Origin: Methylococcales bacterium
Lineage (GTDB): Bacteria; Pseudomonadota; Gammaproteobacteria; Methylococcales; Methylomonadaceae
Assembly: GCA_023144875.1 (NCBI GenBank)
Contig: JAGLEW010000007.1
Span: forward strand, 1 to 33,403
Length of the DNA: 33,403 nucleotides
Direction of reading: 5' to 3'
A model generated the notes under the pieces. It saw only the letters and a program-made list of their open reading frames with translations. It was not told the DNA's origin and did not search any database. This document shows, piece by piece, positions 26,904 through 33,403 of the stretch (position 1 is the stretch's first letter; each line of letters starts with the position of its first letter). Position numbers and translations under genes: made by a program.

Positions 26904-27323
26904 TTATATTCCTGAAATTTTGACTAAACTGACGAAACTCCCTACATCCAGTAATCCGCCAAAAGGTGCGCCAAAAACATACACGCGATTATCTTTTGCG
27001 CCCAAATAAACATTACTTGTTGGGTAAAAGCGCGCGTAATACCCTGACAATTTTTGGGAGGCTTGGTGTTTAGGAAAATATTGAGGGTATGTTGTTTCAG
27101 CCCAATCGTAGAGCTGATCAAGCTTGGACTCTGTCATTGAGATAGGGCCGATACCTTCACCAGGACCGTCTGCATCAAGCGCACCTGGAGGTGCATTAGG
27201 GCCTGGAGTGGTACCATCGCCACCGCCACCGCCGTTTCCATCACCTTGTGCGGCAAATGTTGGCAGAGGCATTAAAGCCGTACTACTAACTATTAATAGT
27301 AAAAGTATTTGATGTATCTTCAT
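26904..27323 (-). CDS. Short secreted protein with a recurrent proteobacterial C-terminal domain
   Basis: 139 residues with a signal peptide (about 1-24, ending TFAA) and GGAG six bases before the ATG. A Gly/Pro-rich disordered linker (about 26-58) leads to a domain of about 75 residues. Its order, LYDWAETTYPQYFP, then GYYARFYPTSNVYLG, then NRVYVFG, is one I recognise from many secreted proteins of beta- and gammaproteobacteria, where the unit sits next to varied domains. No function is known to me. Here it stands almost alone, as a minimal carrier of the domain. It is 100 bases downstream of the carbohydrate-binding-like gene on the same strand. Confidence 0.75.
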   Translation of the reverse strand: MKIHQILLLLIVSSTALMPLPTFAAQGDGNGGGGGDGTTPGPNAPPGALDADGPGEGIGPISMTESKLDQLYDWAETTYPQYFPKHQASQKLSGYYARFYPTSNVYLGAKDNRVYVFGAPFGGLLDVGSFVSLVKISGI

Positions 27324-27423
27324 GGCTTGCTCCAGCGATAAGCTAAATGAGATACTTTATCACTAACACACTCTTTTGAGAATTGAAAGCCCAAAAAAGG
27401 TGTTAATGATAAAAAATTTAAGG

Positions 27424-28089
27424 TTATTTGTGTAAGGTGATGTCATCAATCCAAAGATCAGCGATGGCATCAGGTCCACCATTCCAGCCTGTATAGCCTG
27501 CCGAGGAATGCCCATTTCCTGTTTCACTGCCTAAGGTTCCTTGAGAAAATCGTATGGAAGCGACATTTCCCATGGTTTCTTCTACGGAAAAAGAGGCGCT
27601 TGACTTGCCATGACCGCCGAGAACCACCATTTGCATGTCCGCAGGTAAAAATGAAAAGCTGGCATCATGCCACTGACCATCATTCGGAATGACGATGCCT
27701 TTTTTGACGACCCAACGGGTTCGTAAATCCGCCAGTGTATTCCCAAAAGCCGCGTGCATTTCAACACTGTCAGGGCCATTATTTTTAAAGCGAACCGTGA
27801 CCGATTTAACCCCTTTTACATTGTAATTACCTCGCCATTGCCCTGTTGAATTATGGAAGGTAATTTTTTTATCCGCATCTTCAGATCCTTTTCCAGCAGA
27901 AATAAGTTTAATGTATTTATTACCATTCGTTTCTGTTTCAACCGTCACAGGTTTTTTTGCAGAACTTCCTTTGCCCCAGCCTTGGGTAGTACCATCTTCA
28001 AAATCACTTTTAAGGACTTCCTTGGCATGGATGTGTGTAAACGCAAGCATCAAAGGCAATGCAAGTAACGCAGTCGATATTTTTTTCAT
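27424..28089 (-). CDS. Secreted beta-sandwich protein, carbohydrate-binding-module-like
   Basis: 221 residues with a signal peptide (about 1-22, ending IHA). A ribosome binding site TGGAG lies eight bases before the ATG. The mature protein begins LKSDFEDGTTQGW and ends WNGGPDAIADLWIDDITLHK. That pattern (DFEDG at the start, a D-WIDDI-L strand at the end) is common to galactose-binding-like or carbohydrate-binding jelly-roll domains. No catalytic module is attached. It could bind extracellular polysaccharide or cell surface glycans. The neighbours on both sides are also secreted proteins on the same strand. The fold is inferred from motif layout only. Confidence 0.65.
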   Translation of the reverse strand: MKKISTALLALPLMLAFTHIHAKEVLKSDFEDGTTQGWGKGSSAKKPVTVETETNGNKYIKLISAGKGSEDADKKITFHNSTGQWRGNYNVKGVKSVTVRFKNNGPDSVEMHAAFGNTLADLRTRWVVKKGIVIPNDGQWHDASFSFLPADMQMVVLGGHGKSSASFSVEETMGNVASIRFSQGTLGSETGNGHSSAGYTGWNGGPDAIADLWIDDITLHK

Positions 28090-28101
28090 GTGATGTCTCC
28101 A

Positions 28102-28119
28102 ATACCTCGTAACAGGTAT
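28102..28119 (-). other. Hairpin next to a ribosome binding site
   Basis: ATACCT/AGGTAT form a six-base stem with a six-base loop directly before the TGGAG ribosome binding site of the carbohydrate-binding-like gene on the minus strand. It may affect translation or mRNA stability. Confidence 0.3.
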
Positions 28120-28165
28120 ATTTCAAGTTTATTTTTTAAGGGAAGTAAATAAATTAAAACGTCGC

Positions 28166-29533
28166 TTAGAGTTTAATTCTAAAGGCTCTTGAAGAATGCT
28201 TCTTCTTCGTTTTATTCGTCCAATAACGGCCTCGTCCAACAATAACGCCGTCATTGCTAATACTGTAGCCTTCTCGCAGTTCTGCCCAGTTTTCTTTATC
28301 GGCTGCAGGCAATAAATCATACAAACTTTTCACTTTGCCATCTTTGAATAAAAACGCATGGGATTTTCCTTTGCTGTCTTTTGCAGAGCCAACCACATGT
28401 CCATGTGTATTAATTCCATAGCCTTTCATATCACCACCAAGGCTTGGAATGGCTTCCATTTTTTCTTTCGTCGCAATAAACGCCGCGTAAGTGCCTTTTT
28501 TGGTTAACGACCAACCTGTTACTTGACCTTTATTATTAATTGCTCGACCTTCGGAGTAACCAGAGTTATCCAAGGAGCCTAAAGAGGTTCCAAGTCCAGC
28601 TTCATAAATAAAGGCCAATGCAGAACCGTCTTTTGTGGTTGCAACGCCTGTAATTTGATCCGAATCATTAATGCCAAAGGCAAATGAACGCTTACCTCCA
28701 AGAATGTCACCACCCAAAGCCAACATTGCTTTGGTTTTCGTGTCGTAGCTAAAGGCAATATGATCTGAATTATCTTTTTTACTTGCAGACCAGCCAACAA
28801 TCATTCCGTTGTTATTGAGACCATAAGCACGCGCATCAATTCCACCTAAGGTTCCGATATTAATAATATCCGTCGATGATTCATTATCATTATAAAAAGC
28901 GTTATAAACACGAGGCTTGCCTGTTTTTGTTTTCAGTGTATCAAATCCAGCCATAACGCCTTCATTATTAACCGCGCGTGTTTCTGCTCGCCCGCCACCA
29001 AACCCTTTTAAGGCATCAAACTTCCCATTATCGCCCTCAGTTGGATGAAAACGTACGGGGACTCTTTTTTTATTTGAATTTTTTGAGCGTCCCACAATAT
29101 GTTCGCCATTTTCACTAATGCTGTAGGCGTGAGAATCGGCTTTATCGGCTAAAATACCTAAATTTATAATCTTATCGCCTTTAAACATTTTCCCGTGAGT
29201 CGCTACCCCAACTTCTTTTGAGGTAAATTTCCCTTTTACAAAACTCACATCGCCTCTATAGTTCTCACCTGCGACATCAATATCGGTTAGCGTAAATGCT
29301 AATTTACTAGAAACCTTAACCACAGGTGCTGAAGGCGTTTTTGAAAGGGCTTTTGCTGAATCGACAATCAGTTCACCTGTCGGTTTATAGGTCATAATCA
29401 CATCATACATCACCCCATTGTAGGAAAGATGAGGGATATGCAGTTTAGTATTTGAATAAATTGCCTGACTTTCTGCATTTCCAACCGAACAAAAGATCGC
29501 AAGAGAGGTAAATAGTAACGCTTGTTTTTTCAT
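28166..29533 (-). CDS. Secreted HAF-repeat protein
   Basis: 455 residues with a signal peptide (about 1-20, ending GNA). From about residue 120 on there are at least six repeats of the HAF type: an INLGTLGG-like strand, about 15 residues, A-x-GIN-x-x-G-x-(I/V)-x-G, then AF or HAF. Clear copies are NIGTLGGIDARAYGLNNNGMIVGWS, split over two lines of the fold, and ALGGDILGGKRSFAFGINDSD. The C-terminus repeats SISNDGVIVGRGRYW. Such repeats are thought to build a beta-propeller-like extracellular structure; function is not established. It is divergent from the octaheme cytochrome gene with a 393-base shared upstream region. A GGTGA site precedes the ATG. Confidence 0.85.
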   Translation of the reverse strand: MKKQALLFTSLAIFCSVGNAESQAIYSNTKLHIPHLSYNGVMYDVIMTYKPTGELIVDSAKALSKTPSAPVVKVSSKLAFTLTDIDVAGENYRGDVSFVKGKFTSKEVGVATHGKMFKGDKIINLGILADKADSHAYSISENGEHIVGRSKNSNKKRVPVRFHPTEGDNGKFDALKGFGGGRAETRAVNNEGVMAGFDTLKTKTGKPRVYNAFYNDNESSTDIINIGTLGGIDARAYGLNNNGMIVGWSASKKDNSDHIAFSYDTKTKAMLALGGDILGGKRSFAFGINDSDQITGVATTKDGSALAFIYEAGLGTSLGSLDNSGYSEGRAINNKGQVTGWSLTKKGTYAAFIATKEKMEAIPSLGGDMKGYGINTHGHVVGSAKDSKGKSHAFLFKDGKVKSLYDLLPAADKENWAELREGYSISNDGVIVGRGRYWTNKTKKKHSSRAFRIKL

Positions 29534-29797
29534 TTTTTCACCGTATAAAGAATATGTGATAGCAAGGGATTTCTAGCAAAAAATAGACCAAATAGTCACT
29601 TTTTAAAGACAGCCCCTTATAACAACACTCACAATCTATAGACTTAATCGGTCATTCACAAGTCCTGATGACAAATATTAAGCACCCATAAACCATTTTA
29701 AGTGATATAGCCTGATTTATGACTAAAAATGTGGCATATAACCTATTTTTTTTAAGGACACATTCCTATTTCCTTATTTTTTATGGCTTAGAGTAGT
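29534..29797. other. Intergenic region between HAF-repeat gene and cytochrome
   Basis: No gene is convincing. ATATAGCC (29705-29712) and GGCATAT (29733-29739) can pair with one bulged base and are followed by eight T at 29746-29753, a weak terminator-like element. The 17-base string at 29745-29761 (an A, eight T, then AAGGACAC) recurs exactly at 32766-32782. A 25-codon plus-strand frame at 29719-29796 has no support. Confidence 0.35.
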
Positions 29798-29813
29798 CGG
29801 CATATAATTTGCT
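29798..29813 (+). promoter_or_regulatory. Sigma-54-like (-24/-12) promoter of the octaheme cytochrome gene
   Basis: CGGCATA, four bases, TTGCT. The GG at 29799-29800 and the GC at 29811-29812 are exactly 12 bases apart, as in the TGGCAYR-N4-TTGCW consensus; only the first T is changed to C. A TATAAT inside it (29803-29808) could instead be a sigma-70 -10 box, but I see no good -35. Either reading places the transcript start near 29815-29825. Confidence 0.5.
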
Positions 29814-29837
29814 ATCTAATTATGACGTTGTCAAAAT

Positions 29838-29896
29838 CCAACACCTCGTTGGTAAAATTCAACAACACTTATGATGATAAGCCGATTACTCGGCTT
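29838..29896 (+). promoter_or_regulatory. Structured 5' leader of the cytochrome mRNA (two hairpins)
   Basis: CCAAC/GTTGG (29838-29852, five-base loop) and AAGCCGA/TCGGCTT (29879-29896, four-base loop) lie between the inferred transcript start and the ribosome binding site AAGGA at about 29914. There is no T-run after either. It does not match a riboswitch class that I recognise, including the GEMM cyclic-di-GMP type. Confidence 0.4.
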
Positions 29897-29926
29897 GTTA
29901 GCGACTTTAAAATAAGGAAAATTATA

Positions 29927-32719
29927 ATGCGAGATAAATCAATCTCTAGGCGGCATAAGTGGTTTTTACTACCACTTATGTTGCTTTTTTTTACACAAAT
30001 AGCGATGGGGGCAACACCCCTACCTAATGCAAAACCGAAGGTGACGAATGCCTATGATAAGACGGTCATGCATCCCGCCATTCCGTTATTAGACGAGCAA
30101 GGTAAGCATGTTTTAAATACAGGTAACGCTTACAGCCCAAAAACCAGTTGTGGCTCCAGTGATTGTCACGATTATGACGCTATTAGCCATGCCTATCATT
30201 TTGAAATGGGACGTGATGAAGCCGATGATCAATATGGTAAAAAAAGAGGGCTACCGCAATTAGTAGGCCCTGGGTATTTTGGCGGCTATTCCTGTATGGG
30301 TGGCAGTCGTCCTAACCTTTTATCCAAAAAGAATAATGCCAATGCCAATGAGTTTAGAGACTTTGGCGCCGCAGGTTTTATTAAAGACTGTGGCGGTTGT
30401 CATGCAGGCGGTGGTTTTGGAGAGAAAGATCGTGAAGGTATTCGATACGATCAAAAAGTAGAATCAACGATTAAACCCTTTGATGGCGATTATTTTGAAC
30501 GTAAATCACTGATGGCGGGCGGTAAAAAATCAGAATCCGATCAAATTATTCGTTGGGATTGGAAAAAATCAGGCGTCGTTGAAAACGATTGTATGATGTG
30601 TCATGCTGATTTTTCCAAGTTGAAAAAATTCCCTGCCAGTGGCGCGGGTTTAAACTCAAGCGACCCTAAAAAGAAAGCCAGTTCGGCCAAAGATTTTTAT
30701 AAACGCGCCCGTAGTTCTATCTTAATGGGCAATGATTTCTTCCGAGAATCCGCTTCTCCTATTTGGGAATTTTATAACATTAAGCCTGAAGATCCTGAAG
30801 GTTTGCAGTTATTAACCATGCAGCGTGAATTCCGTAAAGGCAAAGAAGGCGATGCCAGAGGCTATAAATTTGTTTTAGGCGCAAACGGTAAACCAGTCAT
30901 GAACTGGAACCCGAAAGCCTTTGATGAGAATGGTAAAGCGCATATCCCAATGTTACGTTTCCCTGGCAATGATAACTGTATGTTATGTCATCGTACCAGT
31001 AATTCACGGCGTGGATTCTTTGGTTTTGGCGATGCCGCTATCGCTGAATTTGATGATGATGGCGTGATTAAAACAGACTATCAAGACGATGTTCATAAAG
31101 GTAAATCCTTTACCGATGATAATGGTCAAGTCAGAGCGATTGAAAACTGTAACACCTGTCACTCACGTAACTATAAAAAACCAACGTTTTCAAATGCAGA
31201 ATTAAGTGCCGATCATAACTTTTTGAAAGGTAACTCTGATATGGACGTGCGTAATGATTTAGATTATGCGCCGAATGCGAAAAGTTGTGAATTATGTCAT
31301 GACACCATGGCGAATAATGTGGTGCCTTCTGGTCAGGCAAATATGCAAGATGCCCACAGAGAACTCTGGAAAGCCAATGGCGATATGGCAGGTTATGAAA
31401 AAGAGAAACTTGATAGCATAACCAAAACCCATTTAGACGTGATTAGCTGTCAAGCGTGTCATATTACGGGCAAGAAAAACAAAGGCAAAGCGATACAGAC
31501 CTTGTACCGTTATCGTCAAGCTGAAAATGGCGAATCTAAAATCTTTCCGTACAACCCTAAAATTCGTTATTACTGGAAAGATAAAAACAGTGATCATGTG
31601 TTGACACGTTTGGAAACCGATTCGGTTTATAAGCTTAAGAAAGATGCGGCGGGTAAAGAGTATGCCGTTATTGTCGATGTTCAAGGCAATGAGTTAGCAC
31701 AAGTAAGCTTTAAAGAAGGTCGTCATGGTCCTTCGTATGGCGCACCTAAAGACTATGATGGTTTTATGGCGCTGAAAAAAGCCTATGATAGCGTTGCCGC
31801 CAGTAAAGGCGCTGCGAATCCTAATATGCAACAAGTTTGGTTACAATCAAACATGTATATTATGTCGCATAACGTACGTCCATCATCGTCCTCAGTTCCT
31901 TGTGAAAGCTGTCATGCACGTAAACAAAGCGGCGCATTTAGCTCCTTAGTTTCAGCGGATGGTATCTTAGGAACAGGCGTTGTGAAGAAAATCACCACCG
32001 TGCCTGATAAGCGTTTAGTCGATGAAGGCCATATTGTATTCCGTATGGATACGGTTAAAGTAGCGGCTGATGGTAAAGTGACTGAGAATATCGGTGACAT
32101 CTTATACAGCTCACGTCTTGACCCTTTTGTAACTTTCTTAAAAGGCAGTAGTTCTGAATATCAAGAAGCGGAACTAAAACCGACTAAGTTATTACCTGCA
32201 CTCGCTAAAATTGGCGTGTTAGGTGGTATTAAGGATCAAATGGTTGGCATCTTAGGTGGCGACATCCCTGTATTATTAATTAGTACACATCAGGGTAGTG
32301 GCGCACTCAGAGGCTCCAGTCTTTTTGGTACTACAGGTGGCGCAGCAGGTTTATTATTACCAAGCTATCGCGTTGAAGTTGCAACCATTACTAACGTCCC
32401 TGCCAATATTGTTTCGGCGGTTGAAGCGGTGACTCCTAATGGTAAGTTAGCTTCAAGCATTCATGGTTTTATTGTGAAAGATAAAACCCGTGCGAGAGTC
32501 CCTAACTTGCTTGAACCTGTCTTTGTTAAAATACCTTATCGTGGTCGTGCGAATTCTGCCGCCCAAGTTAAAGTATTGCACTCAGAAACAGGCGCGCAAA
32601 TTGGTATTTTAAATCCAAGTCAAATTGTGGCATTTAATCCACATAGTGAAGCAAGCAGTGGCTATTTGATTTTTAAAACCACTCAATTGCAATATTTTGC
32701 AATTTTAGATGTCATTTAA
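29927..32719 (+). CDS. Secreted octaheme cytochrome c
   Basis: 930 residues from the ATG at 29927, chosen because AAGGA precedes it and a signal peptide follows (RRHKWFLLPLMLLFFTQIAMG). The frame is open from 29822, but that part looks like leader. Seven CxxCH haem sites occur at residues 155, 222, 351, 408, 454, 508 and 659, plus one CxxxxCH at 75-81 (TSCGSSDCHD). The last site lies in MSHNVRPSSSSVPCESCH, reminiscent of octaheme reductases of the tetrathionate reductase group. The last roughly 250 residues carry no haem motif and look beta-rich, perhaps for surface or partner binding. No lipobox is visible. It is probably a periplasmic or cell-surface electron carrier or reductase; substrate unknown. 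An intrinsic terminator follows. Confidence 0.9.
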   Translation: MRDKSISRRHKWFLLPLMLLFFTQIAMGATPLPNAKPKVTNAYDKTVMHPAIPLLDEQGKHVLNTGNAYSPKTSCGSSDCHDYDAISHAYHFEMGRDEADDQYGKKRGLPQLVGPGYFGGYSCMGGSRPNLLSKKNNANANEFRDFGAAGFIKDCGGCHAGGGFGEKDREGIRYDQKVESTIKPFDGDYFERKSLMAGGKKSESDQIIRWDWKKSGVVENDCMMCHADFSKLKKFPASGAGLNSSDPKKKASSAKDFYKRARSSILMGNDFFRESASPIWEFYNIKPEDPEGLQLLTMQREFRKGKEGDARGYKFVLGANGKPVMNWNPKAFDENGKAHIPMLRFPGNDNCMLCHRTSNSRRGFFGFGDAAIAEFDDDGVIKTDYQDDVHKGKSFTDDNGQVRAIENCNTCHSRNYKKPTFSNAELSADHNFLKGNSDMDVRNDLDYAPNAKSCELCHDTMANNVVPSGQANMQDAHRELWKANGDMAGYEKEKLDSITKTHLDVISCQACHITGKKNKGKAIQTLYRYRQAENGESKIFPYNPKIRYYWKDKNSDHVLTRLETDSVYKLKKDAAGKEYAVIVDVQGNELAQVSFKEGRHGPSYGAPKDYDGFMALKKAYDSVAASKGAANPNMQQVWLQSNMYIMSHNVRPSSSSVPCESCHARKQSGAFSSLVSADGILGTGVVKKITTVPDKRLVDEGHIVFRMDTVKVAADGKVTENIGDILYSSRLDPFVTFLKGSSSEYQEAELKPTKLLPALAKIGVLGGIKDQMVGILGGDIPVLLISTHQGSGALRGSSLFGTTGGAAGLLLPSYRVEVATITNVPANIVSAVEAVTPNGKLASSIHGFIVKDKTRARVPNLLEPVFVKIPYRGRANSAAQVKVLHSETGAQIGILNPSQIVAFNPHSEASSGYLIFKTTQLQYFAILDVI

Positions 32720-32743
32720 ATATTGACTCTTCATTAATCTAAG

Positions 32744-32774
32744 ATGGGGCGGCGAAAGTCGCTCCATTTTTTTT
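32744..32774 (+). terminator. Rho-independent terminator after the cytochrome gene
   Basis: A ten-base stem (32744-32753 with 32758-32767, two G-U pairs) closed by a GAAA tetraloop and continuing into eight T. The ribosome binding site of the next gene (AAGGA, 32775-32779) touches the T-run, so some read-through into that gene is likely, or it has an internal promoter. Confidence 0.92.
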
Positions 32775-32784
32775 AAGGACACTT

Positions 32785-33027
32785 ATGGAAATAGAAACAA
32801 AAAACGAAGAAAAACAACCCACACGGTTAATGAAGGCCGCTCCGTGGATGGCAGGCGCTGGTATTGCGGTCGGTCATATATTAACCTCCTCCAATTGCAC
32901 CATCCCAAAACAAGGGCTTTGCAGTACCTGTGGTAGTTGTGTGGTGGCTTTAGGCTCATTAGTCGCATGGGCGATGATTAAAAAACGCCAAGGAGATGAT
33001 TTTTATTCAGAAGAAAAAATAAACTAA
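32785..33027 (+). CDS. Small membrane protein with a CxxCxxC cysteine cluster
   Basis: 80 residues. AAGGA lies five bases before the ATG. A charged N-terminus (residues 1-17), a first hydrophobic segment (about 18-34), a loop with C38, then C46-x-x-C49-x-x-C52 (GLCSTCGSC), a second hydrophobic segment (about 53-66) and a charged tail ending SEEKIN. The four Cys at the membrane edge could bind a metal or Fe-S centre or act in thiol redox. I do not know the family. Its place between an octaheme cytochrome and a probable outer-membrane protein suggests a redox or assembly role. With both tails charged, the hairpin topology would put the cysteine loop in the periplasm (inference). Confidence 0.75.
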   Translation: MEIETKNEEKQPTRLMKAAPWMAGAGIAVGHILTSSNCTIPKQGLCSTCGSCVVALGSLVAWAMIKKRQGDDFYSEEKIN

Positions 33028-33074
33028 AACCCCTTCGATAAAATGACTTTAACAGTTTTAGGGTTATTTTATCG
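33024..33074 (+). promoter_or_regulatory. Interleaved stems between the mini-protein and barrel genes
   Basis: CTAAAAC/GTTTTAG (33024-33030 with 33055-33061) and CGATAAAAT/ATTTTATCG (33036-33044 with 33066-33074) overlap in the order A-B-A'-B'. They cannot form as a simple nested pair: either a pseudoknot or two exclusive states. A short TTTT follows at 33081. It may be a terminator/antiterminator or an mRNA leader element. Confidence 0.4.
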
Positions 33075-33126
33075 ACGCTCTTTTAACATTGAATTAAAAA
33101 TAAAATACAGGCAATCGCGAGATAAA

Positions 33127-33403
33127 ATGCTTAAACCCGCACTCTTTTTATCCCTTATTCTATTGTCAAACACAGCCCTTGCAGGCAACTGGAACGGCAC
33201 TTTAAGCACTCAAGTCCAAGCCGATAACCGCATTAGTAATGAAACCAGTTATTCGGCTGAAATATGGGGAACCTATGAATACCGAGGCACTGATAATAGT
33301 TGGCGCTTAGGCTATGATTTTTTATTACGCGGCAGTGATTTAGACTCAAAAACCGATGATATTACGGGGAACGGCATTGGGTATGAAAGTGGCTACACCA
33401 CCT
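33127..33403 (+). CDS. Probable outer-membrane beta-barrel protein (C-terminal part outside window)
   Basis: 92 residues are visible, translated from the ATG at 33127 to the window edge. A signal peptide (MLKPALFLSLILLSNTALA) is cleaved before GNWNG. The mature part shows alternating polar and aromatic strands separated by short turns (WNGTLSTQVQADNR, SYSAEIWGTYEYRG, WRLGYDFLLRG), as expected of transmembrane beta-strands. There is no haem motif in the visible part. Following an octaheme cytochrome gene, it may be the porin half of a porin-cytochrome conduit; this is inference, and the rest of the protein is needed to decide the strand number. GAGA lies before the start as a weak ribosome binding site. 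Confidence 0.7.
   Translation, partial: MLKPALFLSLILLSNTALAGNWNGTLSTQVQADNRISNETSYSAEIWGTYEYRGTDNSWRLGYDFLLRGSDLDSKTDDITGNGIGYESGYTT

Noticed and set aside
27124..27312. Plus-strand Pro-rich frame opposite the short secreted protein
   Set aside because: It is the reverse image of the Gly/Pro-rich linker of the minus-strand gene, which has a signal peptide and ribosome binding site.
29700..29760. Homology between 26856-26873 and 29735-29753 as a mobile repeat
   Set aside because: The shared string (ATATAACCTA plus Ts) is short and low complexity, and flanks do not match. No insertion sequence or terminal inverted repeats are seen.
29719..29796. 25-codon frame before the cytochrome
   Set aside because: No ribosome binding site; it reads through the T-run and the promoter-like element.
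29822..29926. Upstream ATG at 29822 as start of the cytochrome
   Set aside because: It would place 35 residues before a normal signal peptide, lacks a ribosome binding site and lies about at the inferred transcript start. The ATG at 29927 has AAGGA before it.
1..33403. CRISPR arrays, transposases, rRNA or tRNA genes
   Set aside because: I saw no regularly spaced repeats, no transposase-like frame and no cloverleaf-like sequence in the gaps.

Overview
The window is AT-rich DNA from a Gram-negative bacterium. Outer-membrane, periplasmic and RND-efflux proteins are encoded. The pcnB-folK-panB gene order is typical of Gammaproteobacteria. A pyrophosphate-type phosphofructokinase, many sensor kinases, a heavy-metal (HMA/TauE) protein and a large multiheme cytochrome would fit a methanotroph-like (Methylococcales) gammaproteobacterium. 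That last step is inference; no methane-oxidation gene is present here.

Layout. (1) 1-9626, all minus strand: a cut-off 2-isopropylmalate/citramalate synthase-family gene, a CYTH triphosphatase-like protein, three sensor-kinase genes in a row (a Cache-PAS-PAS hybrid kinase, a three-PAS hybrid kinase and a receiver-kinase protein), an RDD membrane protein with no normal start codon, and a 59-residue membrane protein. (2) 9905-12425, plus: pcnB, folK and panB, coupled by ATGA overlaps; panB overlaps the end of the convergent pabB. (3) 12422-17524, minus: pabB, pfp with a strong terminator, an N-acetylmuramoyl-L-alanine amidase, an unknown secreted protein and a small Spy/CpxP-like periplasmic protein. 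(4) 17874-25388, plus: an OmpR/EnvZ-type two-component pair, an HMA-TauE/SafE membrane protein, an RND adaptor and an RND pump, probably one envelope or metal stress operon. TGTAAC-type direct repeats lie between it and the divergent Spy-like gene. (5) 25582-29533: secreted proteins of unknown role on both strands (a Gln-rich protein, a short protein with a recurrent proteobacterial C-terminal domain, a carbohydrate-binding-like protein and a HAF-repeat protein), with a hairpin-rich stretch that may be a small RNA. (6) 29798-33403, plus: a sigma-54-like promoter, a structured leader, a secreted octaheme cytochrome c, an intrinsic terminator, an 80-residue membrane protein with a CxxCxxC cluster, an interleaved-stem RNA element, and the start of a secreted probable outer-membrane beta-barrel protein.

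The last block is the best candidate for an undescribed system: octaheme cytochrome, cysteine-rich membrane mini-protein and probable barrel could form a trans-envelope electron conduit. The second candidate is the Spy-like/OmpR-EnvZ/HMA-TauE/RND locus. The third is the three-kinase cluster, which has no DNA-binding output protein in the window.
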